A stretch of DNA of 64,000 bases from the NCBI GenBank assembly GCA_910584875.1, contig CAJUDA010000009.1, forward strand, positions 1 to 64,000, given 5' to 3'. How positions within the stretch are numbered: the first letter of the stretch is position 1; each line of letters starts with the position of its first letter. Source of the DNA: an uncultured Eubacterium sp. Its GTDB lineage: Bacteria > Bacillota > Clostridia > Lachnospirales > Lachnospiraceae. Of this stretch, positions 52,701-61,710 are shown one piece after another. Made by a program: the position numbers and the translations under genes. Under the pieces are notes generated by a model, which did no database searches, had not been told where the DNA came from, and saw only the letters and a program-made list of their open reading frames with translations.

Positions 52701-54994
52701 TTCATATGATCCACTGAAGGATCATTACTCCACGTCGGCAGGGTGGTGTCCGTGTAATCGGGAACATTTCCCTCACCGATAAAGGTAAGTTCACCGATAT
52801 CATCCCGGTATTTCCATGTCAGTCCATTGTTAAAATCCCCGGAAGCCACATCTACGCGGGACGGATCCCAGTCGATGAGGATGTAATTCTGATCCCATAT
52901 GAAATTCTTTCCCCACTTCTTTTCCTGCTCTTTATATGTTTTTGTCCCTGTCCAGCCATTCTCCCAGCCGGTCGTCCCTTCCACATAATGGATCGTCAGA
53001 CCGTCATTATTATAGTCGGTCTTGACTTTATTCATGTAAACCGAACTATTATAAGCGCGAAATCCTTTTTCTTTATAGGGATAGGAACTGTAATCCAGGA
53101 TCGAAGTTCCACTCTCTCTGACTTCAGGGGCATTGCCATAAAAGAGTAGTTTTGTAATCGAATCGTTGTGATATACTGCCCTTTGCTCCATCGATGTCAC
53201 AGAAGCCGGAAGCCTGAGTTCTTTCATATGCTGACAATAAGTAAACGCATTGGAACCGATCGTGTTTACGGTATCCGGAATCAGAAATTTCTCATCCGCA
53301 ATCCCGGCAGCAAAATAGATCAACACCTTCTTTTCCTTATCATATACGACATTATCCACGGCAGTCATATATTCATTGCGCGGTGAAACCGTAATCTCTG
53401 CAAGCTTCGGACAATTCAGAAATACATTGCCAGCGATTTTCTGGATCTTTTCGCCAAACGATACCTTTTTCAAGGTAATGCAGTTTTCCAGTACATTGTC
53501 ACCGATTTTCGTAATACTGTTCGGGAACGTCAGCTCTTTCAGCCCGGTACAGTTATAGAAAGCACTGGCCCCGATCGTCGTCATTTTATCTGGAAGAGCG
53601 ATCTCTGTGATCTTTGTACAGTAAGCAAAAGTAGAATTTCCCAGGGAAACAAGGTCACCCCCCAGCTTCACCTCTTCCAGAACAGAACAATAAGAAAAGC
53701 AATTTTGCCCGATCGTCTTCACCAGTCCTGGTACATCAATTGATTTCAGATTCTGTGCTTTATAAAAGGCAGAATCTCCGATTTCCAGCAGAGATCCCGG
53801 CAGATCAGCCATAACCAGTTTTGACTGGGAGAAGGCATAATTTTCTAAGACCTTCACCTTATCGGATACAGTCACATTTTTTACACCAGATGAAGAAAAA
53901 GCACTGTTTCCTATGATCTCTACCTGATCCGGTACTGTCGCTGTATCTCCGCCATGGCATGGATAACTGATCACCTTATACAGTTTTGAATCTTTACACT
54001 CCACCAGCATATTATTGACTGCCTTGAACTTCTGGTTCCCCTCTGCCACCCGTATCGTCTGGAGAGAACCTCCGACAAATGGATTAATGCCAATGCTTGT
54101 AACTGATGCCGGTATCGTGACGGATCCCAGCGCCGTACTGTTAAACGCGCCGTCACCAATCGCTGTCAAAGAATTTTCCGGCAGCGTAAGATCCGTCAGA
54201 AAACCGGAGCCGGAAAAAGCAGATGTACCAATTGAAGTGATCCCCTCGCTGACTACCGCTTTTGTCAGCTTTTTACAGTTCTGGAATACCCCGGATGCGA
54301 TCGTTTTAACTGATGCCGGTACTGTGATCTGCCGGATGTTTGCCCCGGAAAATGCGCGGCTTCCGAGAGACGCGACCGTATCCGGTATCATGACAGTATC
54401 AATCCCCTCATCTTTAAATGTACTTTGAAATGCCGAACTGCCGATGCTTTCCAGACCATTCGGCAAAGTGATCCCTTCCAGCTTGCCGCAGCCCTGGAAC
54501 GCTGCATTTTTGATATGTTTTAATCCTGCCGGCAATGAGATGCTATTGATACTGTAACAGCTATAAAAAGCACTTGACCCGATTTCTGTAACCGTTGACG
54601 GGATCGTCACCGAAGTAATCGAACTGCACTCATAAAAAGCATACGCCGATATATCGGTGATCCCCTCGCCAACGGACACGGACAGGATCTGGTCGTCATA
54701 GTATCCCCACGGCGCACTCGTTCTGTAGTCCGGTGTATAATTGGGTCTCTATTCATAGTTTTTTATGGAGTAATCTCCCATCTTACCACTTCCGGTCAGC
54801 GTCAGCCTATAACCGCTGCCCTCTTTTGTCAGAGACCAGGAAATGTTTCCTGCTTCATTTTTGCCGGAAGTCGCTGCCGCCGCCCTGCTTGTAGAAGCTG
54901 CAGGAAATACTCCCGCCCATGTACCTGCCGGCAGCGGCATCAGCTGCAGCACCAGCGCCAGTACGATCAAAATTGACAGTCTCCTTTTTTTCAC
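49763..54994 (-). pseudogene. BspA-type leucine-rich-repeat protein with papain-like domain, interrupted by an amber codon
   Basis: One frame of 1744 codons from a GTG at 54994 (GAGGCGA upstream), broken only by TAG at codon 82 (54749-54751). Order: signal peptide (1-30); stop; treponemal/BspA LRR_5 repeats (about 95-640, repeat core IG-SAF--C--L--I-LP); a spacer; a second LRR block (about 700-890); a papain-like domain with Cys1033 (GSCFGMA), His1137 (AGHAVV) and Asn1160 (YDCNYP); a beta region; a Pro-rich linker of repeated TPTPDPGNKPE units (about 1510-1560); and a Lys-rich third LRR module. Without the stop it would be a secreted adhesin/peptidase. The part after the stop has no signal peptide or ribosome-binding site. 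It may be a recent nonsense mutation, sequencing error or readthrough. Confidence 0.8.
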
Positions 54995-55101
54995 AAAAAT
55001 CGCCTCACTTTCTGATATATTTTCCACTATATTGATTCTATTCTATCATATCTGATTTATACTTACTAGCATTTCTTGTAGAAATTGGCAATGAATTTTG
55101 A

Positions 55102-55107
55102 TATAAT
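55102..55107 (+). promoter_or_regulatory. Extended -10 promoter of ClC channel gene
   Basis: TGATATAAT gives an extended -10 element (TATAAT at 55102-55107), about 44 bases before the ATG. No good -35 is present, as allowed for extended -10 promoters. Confidence 0.45.
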
Positions 55108-55150
55108 AAATCCGGTTATATTAATCAATATCGGAAAGAGGAAATAAGCT

Positions 55151-56419
55151 ATGAAAAAACTGGTTTTACTTCGCCTATATACTGGCAGAATGCTCAAAAA
55201 TCTGCAGGTTTTTATCAGGTGGGGACTCTGTTCTGTCTTTATCGGTCTGTTTGTCGGTGCGTTCAGCACCCTGTTTGCTTTTTGTCTCAGGCAGGTGACT
55301 GATTTTCGCACCACTTATCCCTGGATGATCTTTTTTCTCCCGGCAGGCGGGATCCTCATTGTATTTTTGTACCAGATTTTCCAGTATAAAAATGACAAGG
55401 GCACGAATCTGGTGCTTTCCACCCTCCATGCCAAGTCTGAGATCCCCTTTAAGACAGCTCCCCTGATCTTTATCACTACGATACTCACTCACTTATTCGG
55501 TGGCAGCGCCGGAAGGGAAGGCGCCGCCCTTCAGCTGGGTGGAAGCATTGGCCAGCAGCTTGGCAGGATTTTCCGGTTTGATGAAAAAGACCAGCGGATC
55601 GTCGTGATGTGTGGTATGAGCGCCGCCTTTTCTGCCATTTTTGGCACGCCCGTCGCCGCCTCCATCTTCTCTATGGAAGTCGGCAGTATCGGGGTGATGT
55701 ACTATGCCGCCCTTGTCCCCTGTGTATTTTCAGCACTGGTCGCTTCAAAAGTGGCAGTCCATATGGGGATCGGACCGGATGTCTTTCATATAACAGAGCT
55801 CCCCTCTTTTCAAATCGTGCCATCCATAAAAATCATCGTTCTGGCACTTTGCTGCGCCGCCTTAAGTGCATTATTCTGTATCTCACTGCACTCACTGGGC
55901 GATATCTACCGGAAGCACCTGAAAAACCCTTATATACGGATCCTGTTTTCCAGCGCCGTGATCATCCTGCTCACAGTATTACTCCGCACCAGTGATTACA
56001 TGGGTGCAGGAGTTCCCGTGATCGAACGGGCGATCGGAGGATCCGTTTCTCCGCCTGCTTTTATCCTAAAGATCATTTTTACGGCACTGACACTGGAAGC
56101 AGGCTTCAAAGGTGGCGAAATCGTGCCTTCCTTCTTTGTCGGAGCGACATTCGGATGCCTGTTCGGTCAGCTGCTCGGCGTCTCGCCCTCCCTGTGTGCC
56201 GCTGTCGGTATGATGTCCGTATTCTGCGGCGTCACAAACTGTCCGATCACTTCCCTGCTGATCTCTTTCGAGCTCTTTGGTTATGAGGCAGTACCTTATT
56301 TTCTGATCGGCATAAGTATCAGTTATCTGATGTCCGGCTACTATGGATTGTATCACGACCAGACAATCGTGTATTCCAAATATAAAACAGAATTTATCAA
56401 CCGCAGGACAAGAGAATAA
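55151..56419 (+). CDS. ClC-family chloride channel/transporter
   Basis: A 422-aa integral membrane protein. Selectivity motifs: GSAGREGAALQLGGSIGQQL (gating Glu in GREG), GTPVAASIFSMEVG, GAGVPVIERAIGG and GGEIVPSFFVGATFGCLFG. The central Ser/Tyr filter region is compatible with the ClC family, but whether it is a channel, Cl/H or F/H antiporter cannot be read reliably. GAGGAAATAAGCT precedes the ATG. It stands between the BspA operon and rng on the opposite strand. Confidence 0.92.
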   Translation: MKKLVLLRLYTGRMLKNLQVFIRWGLCSVFIGLFVGAFSTLFAFCLRQVTDFRTTYPWMIFFLPAGGILIVFLYQIFQYKNDKGTNLVLSTLHAKSEIPFKTAPLIFITTILTHLFGGSAGREGAALQLGGSIGQQLGRIFRFDEKDQRIVVMCGMSAAFSAIFGTPVAASIFSMEVGSIGVMYYAALVPCVFSALVASKVAVHMGIGPDVFHITELPSFQIVPSIKIIVLALCCAALSALFCISLHSLGDIYRKHLKNPYIRILFSSAVIILLTVLLRTSDYMGAGVPVIERAIGGSVSPPAFILKIIFTALTLEAGFKGGEIVPSFFVGATFGCLFGQLLGVSPSLCAAVGMMSVFCGVTNCPITSLLISFELFGYEAVPYFLIGISISYLMSGYYGLYHDQTIVYSKYKTEFINRRTRE

Positions 56420-56423
56420 GAAG

Positions 56424-56445
56424 GGGCGGCATCTCTCAGCCGCCC
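56424..56445. terminator. Hairpin between ClC gene and rng, overlapping the rng stop
   Basis: GGGCGGC (56424-56430) pairs with GCCGCCC (56439-56445) with an 8-base loop. The rng stop codon lies inside it. The T-runs on either side are interrupted (CTTCTT on the minus strand), so termination would be moderate. Confidence 0.5.
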
Positions 56446-57587
56446 AAAGTTTCATATAATGATTTATTTTTCTTCATCCGGGTAATCTCCACCAGACCCA
56501 GCTTTGTGATATCCACCAGTGCTGTTCTGATCTTATCCTTTGCCAGTTCCTCCCGCAGAAGCGACATCAGTTCATCCTGATGCTGCTTCTTCTTCATATC
56601 AATAAAATCAATCAGTATGATACCGGAAAGATTTCTGACACGGATCTGTCTGGCAGCCTCGACCGCCGCCTCACAATTCAGCTTAAAAAAAGTGGTCTCT
56701 TTGTTTCGTTTTCCCTCGACTGCCTTTCCCGTATTCACATCAATGACCGTAAGCGCCTCCGTCGGTTCGATCACCAGGTTGCCCCCGCTCTTTAGCCAGA
56801 CACGTTTCTGCAGCGCTTTTGCAAGCTTTGACTGGATTCCCAATAGCTTATCCAGGGGATAGGAAGCGTCCTGATACCACTGCACCAGATCTCCGAATAA
56901 TGGCTGCAGTTCCTGATAGATCTCCCCATCGTCCGTTATGATCCGGTCCAGTTCACCCAAACGGCAGCTGTTAATATACCGGACATAAAACGAATCTTCC
57001 CGGTGCAGCAGGGAAAAGCACGATACATACTGACTGTGCTCCATTCTCTCGTGCAGCTTTTGCACCATGCTGCGGCATTCGGCACGGACCTCTTCCACAG
57101 GAGTATATGCCGCATTCGTGCGGAGAAGGATCCCATACTCTTCTGCCCCGTATTCCTCCAGAAGACCATTTAAACGATGGATCGTATCAGGATCATTTAT
57201 TTTTCTGGAAATTCCTCTTGCACCCGTTTTTGTACTGACCACACAGTATCTCCCTGCCATCTCAGGATATAAAGTCACGACGGCCTGTTTTGTCTTAACG
57301 GCCGCCTTCCTAACCTGTACTGCCAGCTCATCGCCACAGCGGACCTTACGTCCGGTGCATTCCGACAGGGGGAGGTAACAGATCACATCCTTTTTTACCT
57401 CTACAAAAGCAGCACCGATATTCTGCAGGATATTCTGCACCTTTCCCACATAAATATCACCCACTTCGACCGAATCCGCACCCTGTTCTTCTCCTACAAG
57501 GACATCATAGGGAATTTCATTCTCCATATACAGGAGGATCTGTTTCCCCTGTATATGGGTAAGCACAATCTGCTTCCGGTTGTTCAT
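56436..57587 (-). CDS. rng: Ribonuclease E/G family protein (RNase G)
   Basis: A 383-aa ribonuclease. S1 domain at about 38-110 (GDIYVGKVQNILQNIGAAFV), sensor/DNase I-like part with NLVIEPTEALTVIDVNTGKAVEG and RNLSGIILIDFIDMKKK (metal-binding Asp residues), end VDITKLGLVEITRMKK. It is shorter than E. coli RNase G and lacks the CPxCxG zinc-link and the small domain at the C-terminus. It follows the two radical-SAM genes by a 4-base overlap, as in other Clostridia; the usual next genes rplU-ysxB-rpmA are absent here. Confidence 0.92.
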   Translation of the reverse strand: MNNRKQIVLTHIQGKQILLYMENEIPYDVLVGEEQGADSVEVGDIYVGKVQNILQNIGAAFVEVKKDVICYLPLSECTGRKVRCGDELAVQVRKAAVKTKQAVVTLYPEMAGRYCVVSTKTGARGISRKINDPDTIHRLNGLLEEYGAEEYGILLRTNAAYTPVEEVRAECRSMVQKLHERMEHSQYVSCFSLLHREDSFYVRYINSCRLGELDRIITDDGEIYQELQPLFGDLVQWYQDASYPLDKLLGIQSKLAKALQKRVWLKSGGNLVIEPTEALTVIDVNTGKAVEGKRNKETTFFKLNCEAAVEAARQIRVRNLSGIILIDFIDMKKKQHQDELMSLLREELAKDKIRTALVDITKLGLVEITRMKKNKSLYETLGG

Positions 57588-58321
57588 GCCTGTCCCTTCC
57601 TTTCCGGGATCGGATCAAAATACATCTGAAGACGGTGTACCTGATACGAATATGGTTTTACATCCGTATGGCAGAATTTATAAAAAGCGTCCATGACCAG
57701 TTCCGGCTTAATGTTGGTCTCACTGCCGCTGGAGAGCTGTATATACAAGGTCTCTCCCTCATAGGGACAATGGATATTTCCATACGCCTCTCCTGTCCTT
57801 TCTTCAAAATCTCCCAACCGGACGGCATATGTCAGAATATGCGGCCGGATATCGATTTCTTTTTCTGATTTTTTCGTTTTCTTGTTTACGACTATTTCCT
57901 TTTGGGAGATAAATTCCTCCCACCTTGTCCTCCAGTCTCCGGGAAATATACCTGTTTCCTTTTCTACGATCATATAGTCAGCCGCCCGCAGCAAAGACAT
58001 GGAATTTTTAAAATAATCCGGCATGACCTCAATCTCTGTAACAAAGATCTCTTCGGTCATAAACTGATTGAGATACTCTGCCAGTTCTGGCATTGACATA
58101 TCCGGAAGGGAATGAAATTCCACATCGATATACTCCCCGTCACTGGAGATCCCCACGCCAAGCGGCAAGGCAAAACTCATAAGCTGATGGGGACTATACC
58201 CCTGTGAATAGGCTACATCCAGCCTGGCACGGCGGATCGCCTTCTGAAAGAAACGCATACAGTCCAGATGACCGATAAACCGCACAGAACCTGTTTTCGT
58301 AAACCGCATCCTTGTCTTCAT
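57584..58321 (-). CDS. TIGR03936/DUF2344 radical-SAM-linked protein
   Basis: A 245-aa protein starting MKTRMRFTKTGSVRFIGHLD, a clear DUF2344 N-terminus, with RRARLDVAYSQGYSPHQLMSFALPLGVG. The family is always next to or fused to a TIGR03960 radical-SAM protein; the product is thought to act with it, substrate unknown. The ATG at 58321 follows GAGGGGG; a 23-codon extension into the neighbour is not used. 4-base overlaps on both sides. Confidence 0.9.
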   Translation of the reverse strand: MKTRMRFTKTGSVRFIGHLDCMRFFQKAIRRARLDVAYSQGYSPHQLMSFALPLGVGISSDGEYIDVEFHSLPDMSMPELAEYLNQFMTEEIFVTEIEVMPDYFKNSMSLLRAADYMIVEKETGIFPGDWRTRWEEFISQKEIVVNKKTKKSEKEIDIRPHILTYAVRLGDFEERTGEAYGNIHCPYEGETLYIQLSSGSETNIKPELVMDAFYKFCHTDVKPYSYQVHRLQMYFDPIPERKGQA

Positions 58322-60195
58322 CCGGCATCCCCCTCTCTCTGTTCCATACAGACTCCTGTGCCAAAACGCGCCGCCCCGCAGCCGCTGCATTTCGCGCGGC
58401 AGTTCGGCGTCACCTCACCCCGTTTTGCCTTCTCATATTCTCTCCACATAAATTCTTTACTGACACCAATATCAATAAAATCCCAGGGGAAGATCTCTTC
58501 TTTCTCCCTCTCCCGGTAATTGTAAAAGTCTCTGTCTACCCCGCATTCATCCAGCAGGGCATTCCACACATCCGGCTGAAAATAATCCGTCCAGGCATCA
58601 AAAATGCATCCCCTGCGGTATGCCTTTTCAATAACATGGGCCAGCTGGCGGTCTCCTCTGGCAAAGATCCCCTCCAGTTCAGAAGTGATGGCGTCGTGAC
58701 AAATATACCGGATCGAACGCTGGTTGATCTGCTCTTTCACCTTTCCGGTAAGAAATCTCCGTCGGCTCTCGAAATATTCTGCCGTCCCCATCGGCGCCCA
58801 TTGAAAGGGAGTAAATGGTTTTGGCACAAAAAACGAAGTACTCGCCGTGATCTCCGGTCTTCCATGGCGCTCTTCCTTTGGCAGTTCAAAATAAGTGGCA
58901 GCGATCTTGTCCGCCAGTTCGGCGATCGCAGCGATATCTTCCTCCGTCTCTCCGGGAAGTCCAAGCATAAAGTATAATTTCACCCGGTTCCATCCACCCT
59001 GGAAAGCCTTCCATGCGCCATCCAGGATCGCATCTTCTGTCAGTCCTTTGTTGATCACATCCCTCATCCGCTGGGAGCCTGCCTCCGGTGCAAAGGTCAG
59101 ACTGCTCTTGCGCACATCCTGTACCTTACTCATGACATCCAGTGAGAACGAATCAATACGGAGCGAAGGAAGCGCGATATTCAGTTTTCTCTGCCGGCAT
59201 TCTTCAATAAGAAAATAAACCAGCTCCGGCAGTTCTTCATAATCGCTGGAACTCAGGGAACTCAGCGTGATCTCTTCATATCCTGTATTATCCAGCATTT
59301 CCAGTGCCCGTTTTTTCAGAAATTCCAGTTCTCTTGGACGGATGGGGCGGTAGATCATCCCTGCCTGGCAAAAACGGCAGCCCCGGATACACCCTCTCTG
59401 GATCTCCAGTACAACACGGTCCTGGGTCGCACGGATATAGGGAACCAGAGGTTTTGCCGGATAATAGGTGTCCGCCAGATCCGTAACCACCTGCTTTTTG
59501 ACGGTTGAAGGCACCTCGGGATAAAGCGGCCTCATCTCCCTGATCCTGCCATCCTCATAGTAATCAATATCATAAAGTTGTGGTACATAGAGGCCTTCAA
59601 TCTGCGCTGCCATCCGAAGGAAGGAAAGGCGGTCACGGTTATCCCTGCGTGCAGTTTTATAAGTATCTAATAATTCCCGGTAGACCGTTTCGCCTTCCCC
59701 AATATATATGATATCAAAAAATTCTGCTATCGGTTCTGGATTATAAGTACAGGGTCCCCCACCGATGACAATGGGATCTTTCCAGGTACGCTCTTCTGCA
59801 TGCAAAGGTATCTGGGACAGATCCAGTATCTGCAATATATTGGTATAACACATTTCGTACTGAAGGGTGATCCCAAGGAAATCAAAGTCCTTTATCGGAT
59901 TCTGTGACTCCAGTGCAAAAAGTGGAATTTTCTTCTCCCGCATAATCCTGTCCAGATCCGGCCAGGGCGAGTAGACGCGTTCACACCATGTATCCTCCCA
60001 CTGATTGAACATATCGTAAAGGATCTGTATGCCAAGGTGTGACATACCGATCTCATATACATCCGGAAAACACATACAAAACCGGATCTCCACCTCATCC
60101 GGATCCTTGCGTACGATATTGATTTCATTTCCGATATACCGCGCCGGCTTCTCCACACTCATCAGAATTTCATCACTTAACGCCAGTCGTGTCAT
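58318..60195 (-). CDS. TIGR03960 family B12-binding radical-SAM protein
   Basis: A 625-aa enzyme. N-terminal B12-binding-like region (about 25-190, CFPDVYEIGMSHLGIQIL and VIGGGPCTYNPEPI), radical-SAM cluster RGCIRGCRFCQAGMIYRP (about residue 270), LTFAPEAGSQRMRDVINKG and LYFMLGLPGETEEDI. C-terminal Cys-rich end CRAKCSGCGA may hold a second metal site. Function in rRNA/tRNA modification is suspected for the family because of its link to rng, but is not established. First gene of the unit. Confidence 0.92.
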   Translation of the reverse strand: MTRLALSDEILMSVEKPARYIGNEINIVRKDPDEVEIRFCMCFPDVYEIGMSHLGIQILYDMFNQWEDTWCERVYSPWPDLDRIMREKKIPLFALESQNPIKDFDFLGITLQYEMCYTNILQILDLSQIPLHAEERTWKDPIVIGGGPCTYNPEPIAEFFDIIYIGEGETVYRELLDTYKTARRDNRDRLSFLRMAAQIEGLYVPQLYDIDYYEDGRIREMRPLYPEVPSTVKKQVVTDLADTYYPAKPLVPYIRATQDRVVLEIQRGCIRGCRFCQAGMIYRPIRPRELEFLKKRALEMLDNTGYEEITLSSLSSSDYEELPELVYFLIEECRQRKLNIALPSLRIDSFSLDVMSKVQDVRKSSLTFAPEAGSQRMRDVINKGLTEDAILDGAWKAFQGGWNRVKLYFMLGLPGETEEDIAAIAELADKIAATYFELPKEERHGRPEITASTSFFVPKPFTPFQWAPMGTAEYFESRRRFLTGKVKEQINQRSIRYICHDAITSELEGIFARGDRQLAHVIEKAYRRGCIFDAWTDYFQPDVWNALLDECGVDRDFYNYREREKEEIFPWDFIDIGVSKEFMWREYEKAKRGEVTPNCRAKCSGCGAARFGTGVCMEQREGDAG

Positions 60196-60261
60196 GAAAA
60201 CTCTCCTCTCCGTCCATACTGGCTTTTAATTGTACCACAAGTTTAAATTGGTGACAAGCCA

Positions 60262-60634
60262 CCAGGACAATCGCTTAATAATTTGCTGCAGGTGGTAGTA
60301 TCATCCCATCGTCCGTCCGCTGTACCACTCCCTGCGAAAAATCAAATCGTTATCGTCCTTTGCAAAATTCTTCTGCCGCCCTTCGCAAAACTCGCTGTCT
60401 GCCTGCAGGACGCGGTTTCTTCTCTGGTGGTGCATTAGTACCGCTGCGTGGCGGCTCTTAGTGCAAACGTGCTGTCAAAAGTCAAAAAAAGCGACAGCAG
60501 ACATCTCAGACAATGCTCGGGCGGCAGATTTGCAAAGGAAGAAAACGATGATTTTTCGGGAAGTGGTACAAGGACGGACGTTTGCGATGATACCGCCGCC
60601 CTGAAATCTGCAAATTATTAAGCGATTGTCCTGG
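60262..60634. repeat. 373-bp imperfect palindrome (fold-back element)
   Basis: The ends are a perfect 25-bp inverted repeat (60262-60286 and 60610-60634, outermost CCAGGACAATCGCTTAATAA). Inside, arms of about 95 bases (60287-60381 and 60519-60609) stay complementary with small gaps: GTATCATC, CGTCCGTCC, TGTACCACT, GAAAAATCA, TCCTTTGCAAA and CTGCCGCCC all occur in both arms. The 137-base centre has a smaller GCTGTC/GACAGC hairpin. No gene, transposase or clear target-site duplication. It fills most of the 520-bp gap between 60196 and 60715; the rest holds only the promoter at 60652. Confidence 0.85.
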
Positions 60635-60651
60635 CAAACCGCCAAAACATC

Positions 60652-60680
60652 TTGCCTCTCTCCCATTCTTATGATATATT
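60652..60680 (+). promoter_or_regulatory. Promoter of zinc-ribbon membrane protein gene
   Basis: TTGCCT (60652-60657) and TATATT (60675-60680), 17-base spacer, with a TGA extension before the -10. It begins 17 bases after the palindrome and lies 35 bases before the ATG. Confidence 0.65.
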
Positions 60681-60715
60681 GATATGAGTGAATCAGACAA
60701 AGGAGGGACGCAACC

Positions 60716-61585
60716 ATGCCTTGGTGTCCAAAATGTAAAAATGAATATATTGAAGGGATTACAACCTGTACAGACTGTGGTGTTGATCTGGTGGATGAAC
60801 TTCCAAAAGAAACTGATCCAGGTGCTCCTGTGATATTATGCCGTCTCGATACAGAAGAGACAGCCGAAAAATTTCTGACTTATCTCCGGTATGGCGGTCT
60901 GGAAACAGTGACTGTCCGCCCTGCTGAAGATAGGGAGACTGGTGCTGACCTGATCATCGCTCCCTTTGAACAGGACGCTGCTATAAATATGTTTGCACAG
61001 TTAGACACCGTGGAAGAAGATATCACAGAGATAAATTTTTCTGATCTTCTGCCGGCTGTCGAAAAAAAACTGGCAGAGCTGGAAGCCGAAGAGGCAAGTC
61101 ATATGTTTTCCGATCTGCGTACGGAAGCAAGCAGTGTCTATGTAAAGAAAAAGGATAAATATACAGATCTGAAATTCAGTGGGATCTCCTTTCTCGTCTT
61201 TGGTTTTATCGGCGCTGCTGTTGTCATTGCCAATCAGCTGGAATTCATTAACTTCTTTAATGAATTTTCTGTGCTGATCATGGCTGTTGTATTTGTCATC
61301 TTTATCGCCGTAGGTATCAGTTCCCTGATCCGCGCCAGGAAATTAAAACATATCGTGTCCGAAGAAGAAAAGGTATCAAATGAGGTGATATCATGGATTC
61401 AGTCAAACATCAATGATGAAGTGATCGCTGACCTGGTGGATCCTGAACTCTCAGAAGAGGACAACTACTTTGCCGTACATGAAAAATTATGTAATATGGT
61501 GATGGAACAGTTTCCTTTTTTCAACAGGGCTTATGCAGAAGAACTTATGGATGAACAGTATAATAATTATTGCGAACACAATTAG
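60716..61585 (+). CDS. Zinc-ribbon membrane protein of unknown function
   Basis: A 289-aa protein. N-terminal zinc ribbon (WCPKCKNEY...CTDCG, residues 3-23), an acidic DUF2007-like region (about 35-110, VILCRLDTEETAEKFLTYL), two membrane helices (about 158-178 and 185-206), and an acidic C-terminal tail (SEEDNYFAVHEKL). The ends are cytoplasmic if the zinc ribbon is. GGAGGG precedes the ATG. A single-gene unit with promoter and terminator. I do not know its role. Confidence 0.75.
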   Translation: MPWCPKCKNEYIEGITTCTDCGVDLVDELPKETDPGAPVILCRLDTEETAEKFLTYLRYGGLETVTVRPAEDRETGADLIIAPFEQDAAINMFAQLDTVEEDITEINFSDLLPAVEKKLAELEAEEASHMFSDLRTEASSVYVKKKDKYTDLKFSGISFLVFGFIGAAVVIANQLEFINFFNEFSVLIMAVVFVIFIAVGISSLIRARKLKHIVSEEEKVSNEVISWIQSNINDEVIADLVDPELSEEDNYFAVHEKLCNMVMEQFPFFNRAYAEELMDEQYNNYCEHN

Positions 61586-61591
61586 TACAAC

Positions 61592-61625
61592 AAAGCCCGG
61601 CTGTAAAATCTCAGCCGGGCTTTAT
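61592..61625 (+). terminator. Terminator after zinc-ribbon gene
   Basis: AAAGCCCGGCTG pairs perfectly with CAGCCGGGCTTT (12 bp) across an 8-base loop. Only a few T residues follow on the plus strand; on the minus strand the hairpin is followed by TTTGTTG. Confidence 0.75.
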
Positions 61626-61655
61626 AAATATATTGAAATTTTTTGCTGTGCGGAG

Positions 61656-61682
61656 CAAAGAATTGTCTCTGACAATTCTTTG
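61656..61682. terminator. Hairpin in the convergent terminator cluster
   Basis: CAAAGAATTGTC and GACAATTCTTTG form a perfect 12-bp stem with a 3-base loop. AT-rich, without a T-run directly after it. It lies between the terminators of the convergent zinc-ribbon and NlpC genes. Confidence 0.6.
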
Positions 61683-61683
61683 G

Positions 61684-61708
61684 AAGCCCGCGTTTTTCAG
61701 CCGGGCTT
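61684..61708 (-). terminator. Hairpin directly after the NlpC stop codon
   Basis: AAGCCCG and CGGGCTT pair across an 11-base loop (minus strand reads AAGCCCGGCTG...CGGGCTT), ending 2 bases from the stop of the NlpC gene. Its CAGCCGGGCTTT arm repeats an arm of the 61592 terminator, so either copy can pair with the same AAAGCCCGGCTG-type partner. Confidence 0.5.
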
Positions 61709-61710
61709 TG

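Noticed and set aside
52200..54650. Regularly spaced similar DNA segments that could suggest a CRISPR array.
   Set aside because: They are codons of leucine-rich repeats in one reading frame, with variable unit sequence and no constant repeat/spacer pattern.
49763..54679. Treating the part after the amber codon as an independent gene starting at a GTG near 54679.
   Set aside because: That GTG has no ribosome-binding site, would remove the signal peptide from a surface protein, and the same frame continues upstream through the stop to a signal peptide.
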